A stretch of DNA of 64,000 nucleotides from Flavobacterium supellecticarium (GCF_004801375.1 NZ_SSNZ01000007.1:62001-126000), one strand, 5' to 3'. Positions 35,326 through 44,590 are shown, counted from the stretch's first letter. Program-made: numbers and translations. Notes: generated by a model from the letters alone, not told the origin.

Positions 35326-35392
35326 AAACCCCAATCTGTGATTGGGGTTCGTTTTACCATTGCTGGTAAAATTGTTTTCCGGTAAAACCGGA
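35326..35392 (-). terminator. Three successive hairpins ending the rpsB-tsf unit
   Basis: After the tsf stop, TTCCGG/CCGGAA, TTTTACCA/TGGTAAAA and AACCCCAATC/GATTGGGGTT hairpins occur in order on the minus strand; the last is followed by TTTTATTTTG and is the most terminator-like. Confidence 0.75.
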
Positions 35393-35401
35393 ATAGTGTT
35401 A

Positions 35402-36226
35402 TTATGCTAAAGCAGCTCTTTTGAAACCTGTAACAGTTAAAGATCCGTCTACTGATTTTACATATTCTGTAACGCTCATTTTTGGTTCTTTAATATAATC
35501 CTGGTTTACTAAAGTGTTGTCTTTGAAGAAACGTGCTAATTTACCTTTAGCGATGTTGTCTAACATGGCTTCTGGTTTTCCTTCCTGACGTAGTAAATCT
35601 TTAGCGATTTCGATTTCTTTTTCGATGATAGCAGCATCAACACCTTCTTCGTTTAATGCGATTGGCGCCATAGCAGCCGCTTGCATTGCTACGTTTCTTG
35701 AAGCTTCTTCAGCACCGTCAACGTTAGCCGATAAAGCTACTAATGTAGCGATTTTGTTTCCAGCGTGGATATAAGATCCAACGAATGCTCCTTCTAAACG
35801 CTCGAAAGAACCGATTTCGATTTTCTCTCCGATAACTCCTGTTTGCTCGATCAATTTGTCAGCAACAGTAATTCCGTTGAAGTCAGAAGCTAAAAACTCC
35901 TCTTTTGTAGCGAAGTTGATTGCTTGATTAGCTAAATCTGTAGCTAATTTTACGAAACCTTCGTTTTTACCTACGAAGTCAGTCTCACAGTTAAGTGAAA
36001 TCACAACACCAGCAGTTTTGTCAGCGTTAACAACAGCGATAACAGCTCCTTCAGTTGACTCTCTGTCAGAACGGTTAGCAGCAACTTTCTGACCTTTTTT
36101 ACGTAGGTTTTCGATTGCTAAATCAAAATCTCCATCAGCTTCAACTAAAGCTTTTTTACAATCCATCATACCGGCACCGGTAATTTGTCTTAATTTATTT
36201 ACGTCTGCAGCAGTAATATTTGCCAT
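35402..36226 (-). CDS. tsf: Translation elongation factor Ts
   Basis: EF-Ts exchanges GDP on EF-Tu. The 274-residue protein has the N-terminal UBA-like helix pair (NKLRQITGAGMMDCKKALVEADGD, in part, residues about 9-32), the core subdomains (CETDFVGKNEGF, VAMQAAAMAP) and the final KSVDGSLTVTGFKRAALA. It follows rpsB across a 105-base spacer with an attenuator-like hairpin. Confidence 0.98.
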   Translation of the reverse strand: MANITAADVNKLRQITGAGMMDCKKALVEADGDFDLAIENLRKKGQKVAANRSDRESTEGAVIAVVNADKTAGVVISLNCETDFVGKNEGFVKLATDLANQAINFATKEEFLASDFNGITVADKLIEQTGVIGEKIEIGSFERLEGAFVGSYIHAGNKIATLVALSANVDGAEEASRNVAMQAAAMAPIALNEEGVDAAIIEKEIEIAKDLLRQEGKPEAMLDNIAKGKLARFFKDNTLVNQDYIKEPKMSVTEYVKSVDGSLTVTGFKRAALA

Positions 36227-36260
36227 TTTGAAAGTGTTTTATTTTTAGGTTAAAAAAATG

Positions 36261-36315
36261 AAGTCGTTATGTTGATAGTCGCCCCAAAAGTAAGCATCCA
36301 CCAGCATAACGACTT
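36261..36315 (-). promoter_or_regulatory. Attenuator-like hairpin between rpsB and tsf
   Basis: On the RNA, AAGTCGTTATGCTG (36315-36302) pairs with CAACATAACGACTT (36274-36261), 13 of 14 bases, followed by CATTTTTTT. This is an intrinsic terminator shape within the operon and probably sets the rpsB:tsf ratio. Confidence 0.75.
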
Positions 36316-36331
36316 TATCATAATGTTATTT

Positions 36332-37099
36332 TTATTCTTCAGTTGAAGTCGTTGTAGCTTCTGTTTGAGCAGCTGCTACTTCTCCAGCTGGTTGCTCTTC
36401 TTTGTCAGATTTTCTGTCAGAAAGTCCTTCAATGATAGCACCACTTACTAAAGATAAAACTTTGTCGATTGATTTTGAAGCATCATCGTTAGCCGGGATA
36501 ACATAATCAACCTGACGTGGGTCAGAGTTGGTATCTACCATAGCAAAAACTGGAATGTTTAATTTTTGTGCTTCTTTTACAGCGATGTGTTCCGCTTTGA
36601 TATCCACTACAAACAACGCAGCTGGTAATCGGGTCATATCGGCAATAGAACCTAAGTTTTTCTCAAGTTTTGCACGAAGACGATCTACCTGTAAACGTTC
36701 TTTTTTAGATAATGTCATAAAAGTACCGTCTTTCTTCATTTTGTCGATAGAAGCCATTTTCTTAACAGCTTTACGGATCGTTACGAAGTTAGTCAACATA
36801 CCACCTGGCCATCTTTCAGTGATGTACGGCATGTTTGCTGCTGCAGCTTTTTCTGCAACGATATCTTTTGCTTGTTTTTTGGTAGCTACGAAAAGTACTT
36901 TTCTACCAGATGCAGCGATTTTTTTCAAAGCCTCATTAGCCTCTTCGATTTTAGCTGCCGTTTTATATAGGTTGATAATGTGAATACCATTACGCTCCAT
37001 ATAGATGTAAGGAGCCATGTTTGGATCCCATTTTCTAGTCATGTGTCCGAAGTGAACACCTGCTTCTAGTAATTCTTTAACTTCTACTTTGTTTGCCAT
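36332..37099 (-). CDS. rpsB: 30S ribosomal protein S2
   Basis: uS2 of the small subunit. The 255-residue product starts MANKVEVKELLEAGVHFGH and shows RKWDPNMAPYIYMERNGIHIINL (in part), RWPGGMLTNF, PALFVVDIKAEHIAVKEA and VDTNSDP. I place the start at ATG 37099; an in-frame ATG at 37132 lies in the structured leader. The C-terminus has an acidic Glu/Thr tail of about 25 residues. Confidence 0.97.
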   Translation of the reverse strand: MANKVEVKELLEAGVHFGHMTRKWDPNMAPYIYMERNGIHIINLYKTAAKIEEANEALKKIAASGRKVLFVATKKQAKDIVAEKAAAANMPYITERWPGGMLTNFVTIRKAVKKMASIDKMKKDGTFMTLSKKERLQVDRLRAKLEKNLGSIADMTRLPAALFVVDIKAEHIAVKEAQKLNIPVFAMVDTNSDPRQVDYVIPANDDASKSIDKVLSLVSGAIIEGLSDRKSDKEEQPAGEVAAAQTEATTTSTEE

Positions 37100-37130
37100 T
37101 TTGTAATAGTTTACGTTCTGTTGTATTAGC

Positions 37131-37181
37131 AATGGTGAAGTAGCGATGGGTTAGTGAACTAACACTCTGGTCTTCGCCATT
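37131..37181 (-). promoter_or_regulatory. Structured leader RNA of rpsB
   Basis: Between rpsI and rpsB the RNA can form an outer stem AATGGCGAAG (37181-37172) with CTTCACCATT (37140-37131; 9 of 10 paired) and an inner hairpin GTTAG-TTCA-CTAAC (37163-37150). A further short hairpin TCCTGC...AGGA lies upstream (about 37200-37215). This looks like an autoregulatory r-protein leader; the ligand is inferred to be S2. Confidence 0.6.
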
Positions 37182-37252
37182 TAGATGCTAAACTAATTCC
37201 TACCTCAGCAGGAGAGCAACAAAAACTTAGTTTTTTTAATAATAAATAAATA

Positions 37253-37639
37253 TTAACGTTTCGAGAATTGGAATCTCTTACGAGCTTTCTTCTGACCGAA
37301 TTTCTTACGCTCAACCATACGAGGATCTCTTGTTAGTAATCCTTCTGGTTTTAAGATCGCTCTGTTCTCAGCTTCTACTTCACACATAGCTCTTGCGATT
37401 GCCATACGTACAGCTTCTGCCTGACCAGTTGTTCCTCCACCGTATACATTTACTTTGATGTCAAAATTAGCAGCGTTTTCAGTCATTGCTAATGGTTGCA
37501 TCACTTTGTACTGTAATGTAGCCGTTGGGAAGTAAGTTGTAAATTCTCTTTTGTTTACCGTGATGTTTCCAGTTCCTTCTGTAACATATACACGAGCAAC
37601 AGCGGTTTTTCTTCTACCGATTTTGTGAATAACTCCCAT
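37253..37639 (-). CDS. rpsI: 30S ribosomal protein S9
   Basis: uS9, whose C-terminal tail contacts P-site tRNA. The 128-residue protein shows IGRRKTAVARVYVTEGTGNI (in part), GGGTTGQAEAVRMAIARAM (in part) and the tail KKARKRFQFSKR. Its ATG shares a base with the rplM stop (TAATG), a translationally coupled pair. Confidence 0.98.
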   Translation of the reverse strand: MGVIHKIGRRKTAVARVYVTEGTGNITVNKREFTTYFPTATLQYKVMQPLAMTENAANFDIKVNVYGGGTTGQAEAVRMAIARAMCEVEAENRAILKPEGLLTRDPRMVERKKFGQKKARKRFQFSKR

Positions 37640-38094
37640 TACTTTAGATCGTTTAAGTTAACGGTTTTAGGTTGTTGTGCATCATGTTTGTGCTCAGTAC
37701 CTACATATACATTTAAATTGCGGAATAATTGTGCTCCTAATTTGTTTTTAGGCAACATTCCTTTTACAGCTTTCTCTACTAATAATGCAGGGTTTTTTTG
37801 TTGCATTACTTTAGCAGATAAACTTCTTTGACCACCTGGGTAACCTGTGTGACGGATATACGTTTTATCCTCAAGTTTGTTACCTGTTAGGTTGATTTTT
37901 TCTGCGTTGATAACAATCACGTTATCTCCACAGTCCACGTGCGGTGTATAACTTGGCTTGTATTTACCTCTTAATAGCATGGCTACTTTTGAAGCAAAAC
38001 GACCTAAGTTATGACCTTCAGCATCTACAACGATCCACTCTTTTTGAGCAGTTGCCTTGTTAGCTGATACTGTCTTGTAGCTTAAATTGTTCAC
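37639..38094 (-). CDS. rplM: 50S ribosomal protein L13
   Basis: uL13 of the large subunit. The 151-residue protein has KEWIVVDAEGHNLGRFAS, VIVINAEKINLTGNK, HTGYPGG, and VEKAVKGMLPKNKLG (each family hallmarks). Start is GTG at 38094; upstream there is no in-frame ATG before a stop. Operon rplM-rpsI, driven by the promoter at 38140-38170. Confidence 0.97.
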   Translation of the reverse strand: MNNLSYKTVSANKATAQKEWIVVDAEGHNLGRFASKVAMLLRGKYKPSYTPHVDCGDNVIVINAEKINLTGNKLEDKTYIRHTGYPGGQRSLSAKVMQQKNPALLVEKAVKGMLPKNKLGAQLFRNLNVYVGTEHKHDAQQPKTVNLNDLK

Positions 38095-38139
38095 AATAAT
38101 TTATTTTAATTAAACATTCCATCCCCAATAAAGGGGTTG

Positions 38140-38170
38140 CAAAAGTACAAATATTTATTTTAAATACAAA
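38140..38170 (-). promoter_or_regulatory. Promoter of rplM-rpsI
   Basis: Minus-strand TTTG (38170-38167), exactly 19 bases, then TACTTTTG (38147-38140): a full match to the Bacteroidota consensus. The transcript would begin near 38134 and immediately contain the hairpin CCCCTTTATTGGGG (38139-38126). Confidence 0.75.
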
Positions 38171-38313
38171 TGTCTGTTGAATAATATTTTATCGATTGAT
38201 AATCAGTTGGGTTATCAGTCATTTTATAACGATTTAAGAGGATCGTTGTCGATTCGGACGCTTTTTTTAACCGGATCCGGAAATAGCTATCCAGTTAAAT
38301 GCCGGTTTTGATG

Positions 38314-39624
38314 CTATTCTTTGGTGAAAGTTAGCTTGTTGTCGCCTTGTTTTAAAAGTAATCCTTTGTCTTTAAAGGTGATTTCAATGCCGGCCGGATC
38401 AAAAATAAATTCCGTTGGGCTTAAAGCATTTAGCGGAAACGAATTTTGTCCGGTGGCCTGACCTTGTAATTGGCCGTTTTCTACCCGGATTGTTAGCTGC
38501 AACGGAATCTGCTTGGAACTATACAGACCTTCGTAGCTTTTTAAAAGCTTCGGATCAACTGCTACGGATTTCAGATTCGGAAAGCGATACGGGATTTTAT
38601 AATAAATACTTAAGATACCGATTAAAAGCTCGTTTTCGTTATAATTGTTTCCATTTACAATAAGCGAAATCGCCATTTTATCGCTCGGATGATACGCAAC
38701 AACCGATCGGAAATCTTCAATTATTCCGTTATGACCTAAAAAGCGTTTGTCGCTAAATGGAAATTGTAACAATCCTTTGCCGTATCCGTTTTCCATAGCG
38801 GTCATTTGTGCCAGTGAAGTGGGTTTGACAATTTTTCCGGTAAAAAGGGCGTTGATAAAATCGGTCAGATCGGATGGTGTCGATACTAAGGCACCGGCGG
38901 CATTGGCCACGCTTAAATCCCAGGATGGCGTTTTTTTCCATTTGTTACCGGCGAAAGAATAGGAAAAGGCCTCGTCTTTACCCGGTACGCTCTTTTTAGG
39001 GTAATAGGTGTTTTTTAAACCAATTTTGCCAGCAATTCGGGTGGCAACATTATCGCCATAGTTTTTTCCGGTGATCGATTCGATGATATAACCCAATAAA
39101 AGATAATTCGAATTGCTGTATTCGGCTTTGGCATCGGGTTCGAAAACCGGTTGCGCTGCCGCGATGCGTTTTAACATGTCGCGTTTGGTTTGCGGCTTGG
39201 TTTTATAGGAATCAAAGCTGTTGTCGGTATAGTTGGCGATGCCGCTTTTATGGTTGAGCAGCATTCCGATGGTAATTGTGTTGGAATTCGGAATTTCAGA
39301 ATAAAACTTGGATAGTTTGGTGTCTAAGGTCAGTTTTTTTTCTTCAATCAATTGAAAAATGATAGCCGCAGTAAAGATTTTGGTAACGGAACCGATTCGG
39401 TATTTGGTATTGCTATCGGCTGAGATGTTGTTTTCCACGTCTGCAAAGCCATAATTCTTTTCAAAAACCACATTTCCGTTTTCCCGCAGACTTATGGCGC
39501 CCATAAATTTGTTGTTTTCATGTAAATAGGTTAGCAAACTGTCTATTTTGTTGAAACGCGTTTTTTCCTGAGCAACGATGGAAAAGGACAGAAGTAGTAG
39601 TGAAACGACAATTATTTTTTTCAT
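38314..39624 (-). CDS. Secreted beta-lactamase-fold serine hydrolase
   Basis: A secreted protein of about 436 residues (signal MKKIIVVSLL to SIVAQ). The beta-lactamase/class C-like domain (residues about 25-340) has the SxxK motif in GSVTKIF (RIGSVTKIFTAA), the YxN motif in YSNSNYLLLG, and a later HNG (GHNGIIED) in place of KTG. A short C-terminal DUF3471-like beta domain follows. Family members are peptidases or esterases rather than antibiotic resistance enzymes. Start at ATG 39624 is preferred over 39648 because it begins the signal. Confidence 0.88.
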   Translation of the reverse strand: MKKIIVVSLLLLSFSIVAQEKTRFNKIDSLLTYLHENNKFMGAISLRENGNVVFEKNYGFADVENNISADSNTKYRIGSVTKIFTAAIIFQLIEEKKLTLDTKLSKFYSEIPNSNTITIGMLLNHKSGIANYTDNSFDSYKTKPQTKRDMLKRIAAAQPVFEPDAKAEYSNSNYLLLGYIIESITGKNYGDNVATRIAGKIGLKNTYYPKKSVPGKDEAFSYSFAGNKWKKTPSWDLSVANAAGALVSTPSDLTDFINALFTGKIVKPTSLAQMTAMENGYGKGLLQFPFSDKRFLGHNGIIEDFRSVVAYHPSDKMAISLIVNGNNYNENELLIGILSIYYKIPYRFPNLKSVAVDPKLLKSYEGLYSSKQIPLQLTIRVENGQLQGQATGQNSFPLNALSPTEFIFDPAGIEITFKDKGLLLKQGDNKLTFTKE

Positions 39625-39674
39625 AGAAAACGGACTTTTAGTTATCATAAATAACGTCCGAAAGTTACCAAAAA

Positions 39675-40337
39675 TTATTGGCTTCCGATTTCAAAAATAT
39701 AATTCTGTTCCTGAAACACTTTTGCAGTGCGAACAACTTGCATCCGAAGTGCATTCCGGGTGGCGATGGATTGGATGGTATCGCAATCACAATCTTCCGA
39801 AAGGATCATATAGATTTTGTTGGTTTCGGTACGATATTTCGGGAGTTGTGCGAATAGTTTTTCAAAATACTCGAAGTTTTTGCCACAAAACCAGGCACTT
39901 TCAGCAGTGTTTTGAGGCGTTTTTGGATAATAAGGAGGATTGATCACGATATAATCGAATTGCCGATCCGATAATTCCTGAAACAAATCGGAATAAATGA
40001 CAGATAACGTTACCTGATTGGGGATCGCATTTTTTTGGAGTGCTTCGAGTGCCGTTTTGTTAATGTCAGAAGCCGTCACCTGTGCGCCTTTTTGGGCGGC
40101 CAGTATGGAAATGATACCACAACCACAACCCAGTTCGAGGAAGGTTTTGTTTTGCAACGGAAGCGGCTCGATAAATTCTAACAGCAGTTTGGTGCTGATC
40201 GTAATAAAAGGCGGAAACACACCCGGTTCTACACGAACACGAATGTTTTTATAGCGATAGTTCCGCGGTTTCGACAAATAGATCGAACTGGCTTTTTGCA
40301 AAAACGGACTTATGATGCGTTGGATCAGTTTTCTCAT
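39675..40337 (-). CDS. Class I SAM-dependent methyltransferase (PrmC/HemK-like)
   Basis: The 220-residue protein has a Rossmann SAM-binding loop LELGCGCGIISILAA (about 61-75), acidic strand VTASDINKTAL, and INPPYYPKTP (about 133-142), the NPPY active-site motif of amino-group methyltransferases such as those acting on Gln side chains or on bases. The target is not known. Last gene of the minus-strand run from 44578; its start overlaps the radical SAM gene stop by 1 base. Confidence 0.85.
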   Translation of the reverse strand: MRKLIQRIISPFLQKASSIYLSKPRNYRYKNIRVRVEPGVFPPFITISTKLLLEFIEPLPLQNKTFLELGCGCGIISILAAQKGAQVTASDINKTALEALQKNAIPNQVTLSVIYSDLFQELSDRQFDYIVINPPYYPKTPQNTAESAWFCGKNFEYFEKLFAQLPKYRTETNKIYMILSEDCDCDTIQSIATRNALRMQVVRTAKVFQEQNYIFEIGSQ

Positions 40338-41860
40338 TATTCCGAATAAAAACCTTCGATTTCAGGTTGGCGGTAGCGCCAGAGTTTATGCAAAGCCTTG
40401 ATCTCATAAGGATACTGGTAAATTCCGGTTTTATAACGCAATCCCGACAGGGTTTGTAATAGTGTTTTTTTAAATCCTCTGATCCGGAAATCGGAAACCG
40501 TAGGATAATAGCCGTTTAAAACCGTTTCGAAGTTTTTTATCGTATCGATCATATAGGGTTTTAACCACGGCGTAATCGGGTTTTTTCGCAGGTCGAAGTT
40601 TTCCCAGCTAGGCGAAATCCAGTCTTCCAGTTGTGTAGGAAATGAAAAACCGGCATCCAGAATTTGCTGGTACAGTTCCGATCCTTCGGTTGGAACCGGA
40701 CTATACAGATAAATGATAATTTCGGATTTTGGGTTGATCGTTTTGATTTCGCGGATAAAGTTAATATCCCATAAAATCTGATCGTATACTTCTTTTTCGG
40801 TCGCAGCCGGCATACCCAATACAAACGATAACTCCGGAACAATGTCGACATTCTTCATTCGTAATACGAAATCCTTGATCATTTGACCGGATTGCGTACC
40901 GCCTTTGTTCATTTGTTTTAAAATGGCATCGTTTCCGGTTTCGGCACCTAAAAAGATCATTTTGCAACCGGCTTTGCGCATGAGTCGGAGTTCATCGTCC
41001 GTGTACATATTAATGGTGTCAATACGGCCTTCGCCCCAATAACTGATATTGTCGTTTAAAATGAGTTCCGAAAATTCCAACACTCTCTTTTTCGACGTGA
41101 AAAAGTTATTGTCGTGAAATTCGATTGCATCGATATTATAAGTGTCTTTAAAATAGCGTACATCTTCGTAAATCCGTGCGGCCGACATGCCTTTCCAACG
41201 CGCATTGTAAATCGGTACAACGGCACAAAACGAACAGCTAAACGGACAACCCATACTGGAATGATAGGAAAGCGTTTTCGATCCCATAAAGGTTTTCGCC
41301 AGATAATTTCGTACCGGATAAAACTGATTCAGGTATTCATACGGGAACTTAGGTAACGTATCCTGATCCAGTAAGGCTTCGGTTGCGGTTTTGGTTATCG
41401 TACCGTCCGCTTTTTTATAAATCAGGTTTTTGATTAAAACGATGGTTTTGGGCTCGTTGTTTTCCAAGGCAGCTAAAAGGGATGGAAAGGTTTTGTCGCC
41501 GGGACCATTGATAATATAATCCACATAACCGGAATCCAAAGCAACTTTATATTGGTTGGAGGCAAAATAACCGCCCCAAATCGTGGTGATTTCCGGAAAT
41601 TGTTCTTTTATTTTTTTGGTAAACGGAATGGCCTGTTTCAATTGCGGACCGGGCATCACCGTAGAACCGAAGTATTTGAATTCGCCCGTTGCCAGATAGT
41701 TTTCGATAGTTTGCCACGGATCGGTTTCCAGATTGCCGTCCACAAAAACATAGTCGTAATGCCCATGAATAGAGGCGCCTACCTGTAAAATGGAATTCGG
41801 TATCCGGTGCTTACTATTGGCACTTCGGGGATTGAATAATATAACCTTGTTCGTATTCAT
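40337..41860 (-). CDS. B12-binding-domain radical SAM protein 1
   Basis: A 507-residue protein with an N-terminal Rossmann-like B12-binding domain (about 1-135, including IWGGYFASNQ and VDYIINGPGDKTFPSL) and a radical SAM TIM barrel with Cys205, Cys209, Cys212 (GCPFSCSFC), FHDNNFF, and FLGAETGND. The last 150 residues are helical. Such enzymes methylate or rearrange unactivated carbons, often in lipids or secondary metabolites. It is less similar to the two radical SAM genes at 49638 and 51805 than these are to each other. Starts 1 base after the flippase-like gene's stop. Confidence 0.9.
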   Translation of the reverse strand: MNTNKVILFNPRSANSKHRIPNSILQVGASIHGHYDYVFVDGNLETDPWQTIENYLATGEFKYFGSTVMPGPQLKQAIPFTKKIKEQFPEITTIWGGYFASNQYKVALDSGYVDYIINGPGDKTFPSLLAALENNEPKTIVLIKNLIYKKADGTITKTATEALLDQDTLPKFPYEYLNQFYPVRNYLAKTFMGSKTLSYHSSMGCPFSCSFCAVVPIYNARWKGMSAARIYEDVRYFKDTYNIDAIEFHDNNFFTSKKRVLEFSELILNDNISYWGEGRIDTINMYTDDELRLMRKAGCKMIFLGAETGNDAILKQMNKGGTQSGQMIKDFVLRMKNVDIVPELSFVLGMPAATEKEVYDQILWDINFIREIKTINPKSEIIIYLYSPVPTEGSELYQQILDAGFSFPTQLEDWISPSWENFDLRKNPITPWLKPYMIDTIKNFETVLNGYYPTVSDFRIRGFKKTLLQTLSGLRYKTGIYQYPYEIKALHKLWRYRQPEIEGFYSE

Positions 41861-41861
41861 G

Positions 41862-43025
41862 TTATCGCAATAACGAGGGTTTTGAGGTAAGTACTAATTG
41901 AACCAGTTGTGCCAGGGCGGCACCCAATAAAGCACCGCTCATTCCATAGTTTAAATATACTAATATTGTTGATAGTATAGCATTGATCAACGTTCCGGTG
42001 AGTAAAATTTTTATAACGGCTTTTTCCTGATGATTCCGAAAGAGTTCCACAATTTTGATACCATAAATAAACGAAGGGTATACATATAGGAAAGCAATCG
42101 TGTAAAACCAAATGGAAAGGCTGGTTTTTAGGTAGTACATCGTGATCAAATGGATGATCAATAAGCCGATTGGGACCAGGAATAATCCCAGCAAGCTTAG
42201 TTGTTTTTGAATCTGACGCACAACCGATGTGGTATTCCGGTATATGTTTTTAGTAAACGGGGTATAAATAAATGCTGCAACCGACATGGCAAAAACCAGC
42301 AGACTATTGAGTACCTGATAATTGGCAACAATGGTTCGGTTTTCGAAATAGTCGATGATATATAAGTCGATTTTTGAAGTAAAAAAGCCCAAAACCGACA
42401 ATAAAAAGAATGGAAAAGCCTGTTTGTAATAGGAAAAGTCCATTTTGATATTCCCGGAAGATAGGTATTTTTGAAACAATACAAAATAACCGGTGCCGCG
42501 GATAAACTGGTAAAAACTGTAATTAACCAACAACGAATAAATCCCAAAATCGTCTTTTAGCCAATAAAAAGGAAACAGGAATACCAAAAAACTAATGACT
42601 TCGATTGTGATGGAGGCGTTGAATTTCTTTTCGTAAATGACCAATGCCTCGGTCGAATGATTGAAATAGCGTCCCAATAACCATATAAAAATGTAAAATG
42701 TATAGGTAACCGGAAAAAAACAGAGGCTTCCAATCGAAAACAGAAAAACCAACGGCAAACGGGTAAACAGTATTCGGCTGTAATTCTTTTTGATTTTATT
42801 CGGAAGCATACTAAACAGTCGCAAGACATATTCTTTATTTCCCCAGTTGATCACTTGAGTAGCGAACAAGGTATACAACAAAATCGAAACAAAAGCACCC
42901 CAGATTTCTTTTTGCGCAAAATGAATCACCAAAAATGGAATAGCCATACCAAAGGCCGATACGATGATTTGGCGTAGCGTATTGCTCGAAATATGGACGA
43001 TCCGGTTATAATAGTTTGCTTTCAA
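41862..43025 (-). CDS. Polysaccharide flippase-like membrane protein
   Basis: A 387-residue protein with about ten to twelve hydrophobic segments (AFGMAIPFLVIHFA, VFLFSIGSLCFFPVTYTFYI in part, YQVLNSLLVFAMSVAAFIY in part) and TM topology like Wzx/MATE polysaccharide exporters, shorter than the usual 420-500. Start appears to be TTG at 43025, overlapping the previous stop (TTGA), which implies coupling. It likely moves a lipid-linked intermediate across the inner membrane; this is inference from topology and neighbours. Confidence 0.72.
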   Translation of the reverse strand: MKANYYNRIVHISSNTLRQIIVSAFGMAIPFLVIHFAQKEIWGAFVSILLYTLFATQVINWGNKEYVLRLFSMLPNKIKKNYSRILFTRLPLVFLFSIGSLCFFPVTYTFYIFIWLLGRYFNHSTEALVIYEKKFNASITIEVISFLVFLFPFYWLKDDFGIYSLLVNYSFYQFIRGTGYFVLFQKYLSSGNIKMDFSYYKQAFPFFLLSVLGFFTSKIDLYIIDYFENRTIVANYQVLNSLLVFAMSVAAFIYTPFTKNIYRNTTSVVRQIQKQLSLLGLFLVPIGLLIIHLITMYYLKTSLSIWFYTIAFLYVYPSFIYGIKIVELFRNHQEKAVIKILLTGTLINAILSTILVYLNYGMSGALLGAALAQLVQLVLTSKPSLLR

Positions 43026-44578
43026 TGGATACTGTTTTTTCGTAACGTATAAAATCCGATACCACGGCCATAATCCGATAAGTACAGGATCGTTTTGTTT
43101 TTTAATACGATGGCTTTTTGTTTATGGTCTTTACCGAGGGTTTGTTGTTTTTCGTTGTGAAAAATCTGGTTGTTTTGGATAACCGCTTCGGCTATTTTTA
43201 CCTCGGGAAGTGAAATAACCGCCGAATGGGTTCCGTTTTCATCACGATAAAAATAACGGAGTTCGTTGCCGGAAACCGTATAATCATAAATCAGTATCGG
43301 ACTGTCTTTTGGAAGTAACGCTTTGCTGTTTTCAGTCGGTTGGGAATAAGAACCGATAAAGCCAATCGGTAGGGTGATTATCGGAAGTAATAGTATTCTT
43401 TTCCGGGAAATTCTTTTTCGCTCCGGAAATAGAAACAGCAGAAAAAAGAACAAAACAAATCCCAGTCGGATATAGGAAATCGGGAATACTTTTGTTAGGA
43501 ATAACGATAGCGGTACATTACAAATAATGAATAATAATACGAATACTGTGATTTTTGTACCCGATGGAATACGTTTTTTAGCCAGAAAGATAAAAGGAAA
43601 TAGCAATACAATAAAAGTATAGGTACTTCCGTAGGGCGAAAGCAGTATGGCTGCGATAATCCAAAAGGAAAAAGCAAACAGTTTGTCGTGGTTTTGGGAA
43701 ACGAAAAATCCGATATAGAGCAGACTCAGTTTAAAAGTAATCCATACGATTTGAAAAAATAGCGGACTGTTCCATAACGGATTTGGATTTTCGATCGGAT
43801 CGAAAAGTAATAGTCGTTTGGTAAACATATAAAACGACTGGTAATTGTCAACAAAAGCGGTAGCGATTTCACCATTGGAAGCTTTTGGAAATACGTCTTT
43901 TAAAAAGAAAACCCAGATTTCAAATCCGCTTATGATAACCGACAGTAATGCCAAACCTGCGCAAACTCCGATCAGATATAGAGCGGCTTTAAATTTTTTT
44001 TGAAAGAGTAAAAATAAGATCAATAGTACGGGGAATATTTTTAAAAGAATGGCAATACCCCAAAACAGACTCATCCGGAAAAACTGCTTTTTTTCGTACG
44101 CCAGCCAGCCTTCGGCTAACAAGAAGAAAAGCAAAAAATACAATTGTCCGAACAACAGATTGTTTTTGATCGGAATAAAAAAGAGAAACGGCACCAAAAC
44201 CAGATAGATCGGCTGGATGGAATAGTACTGGAAAATTCGCCTCAGACTATAAAGAAACAGCACACTGCTGATCAGATTGAATATAATTTTAGCCGTGTAC
44301 GGATCAAGAAGGTGAAACGGATAAAAGAACAGTGCTAAAAAAGGCGTGTTGGGTGCGAAACTGGTAAAAATGGAAGTATAGCCTAATGCGGTGATCTGTT
44401 CATTAAAAATAGCCGGGAAATACAAATCGGATGTAAAATGACCTTCCGAAAGAAAATAACCACCAAAATAATAATTTGCAAAATCATGCAAAACAAAACC
44501 ACTCGCCTGATAGAGGTAAAAACCACACAGTGCAATTATCGGAAGCAAAGGATAATAGGTTTCGAACAGTTTTTTCAT
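43022..44578 (-). CDS. GT87-like (DUF2029) membrane glycosyltransferase
   Basis: A protein of about 518 residues with about nine to ten hydrophobic segments and the DUF2029/GT87 layout: an N-terminal LHDFANYYFGGYFLSEG-type loop (residues about 28-46) after TM1 with the conserved Asp, then LFFYPFHLLDPYTAKIIF. GT87 enzymes are polyprenyl-phosphate-sugar dependent mannosyltransferases. I start it at ATG 44578; the alternative ATG 44590 falls in a segment derived from a broken GT2 3' end. It is the first gene of the left half of the split operon. Confidence 0.78.
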   Translation of the reverse strand: MKKLFETYYPLLPIIALCGFYLYQASGFVLHDFANYYFGGYFLSEGHFTSDLYFPAIFNEQITALGYTSIFTSFAPNTPFLALFFYPFHLLDPYTAKIIFNLISSVLFLYSLRRIFQYYSIQPIYLVLVPFLFFIPIKNNLLFGQLYFLLFFLLAEGWLAYEKKQFFRMSLFWGIAILLKIFPVLLILFLLFQKKFKAALYLIGVCAGLALLSVIISGFEIWVFFLKDVFPKASNGEIATAFVDNYQSFYMFTKRLLLFDPIENPNPLWNSPLFFQIVWITFKLSLLYIGFFVSQNHDKLFAFSFWIIAAILLSPYGSTYTFIVLLFPFIFLAKKRIPSGTKITVFVLLFIICNVPLSLFLTKVFPISYIRLGFVLFFFLLFLFPERKRISRKRILLLPIITLPIGFIGSYSQPTENSKALLPKDSPILIYDYTVSGNELRYFYRDENGTHSAVISLPEVKIAEAVIQNNQIFHNEKQQTLGKDHKQKAIVLKNKTILYLSDYGRGIGFYTLRKNSIH

Positions 44579-44590
44579 AATCCGGAACAT

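Noticed and set aside
38314..39624. Antibiotic-resistance beta-lactamase
   Set aside because: SxxK and YxN are present but the KTG triad position reads HNG and the protein has a C-terminal DUF3471-like domain; more like an esterase/peptidase homologue.
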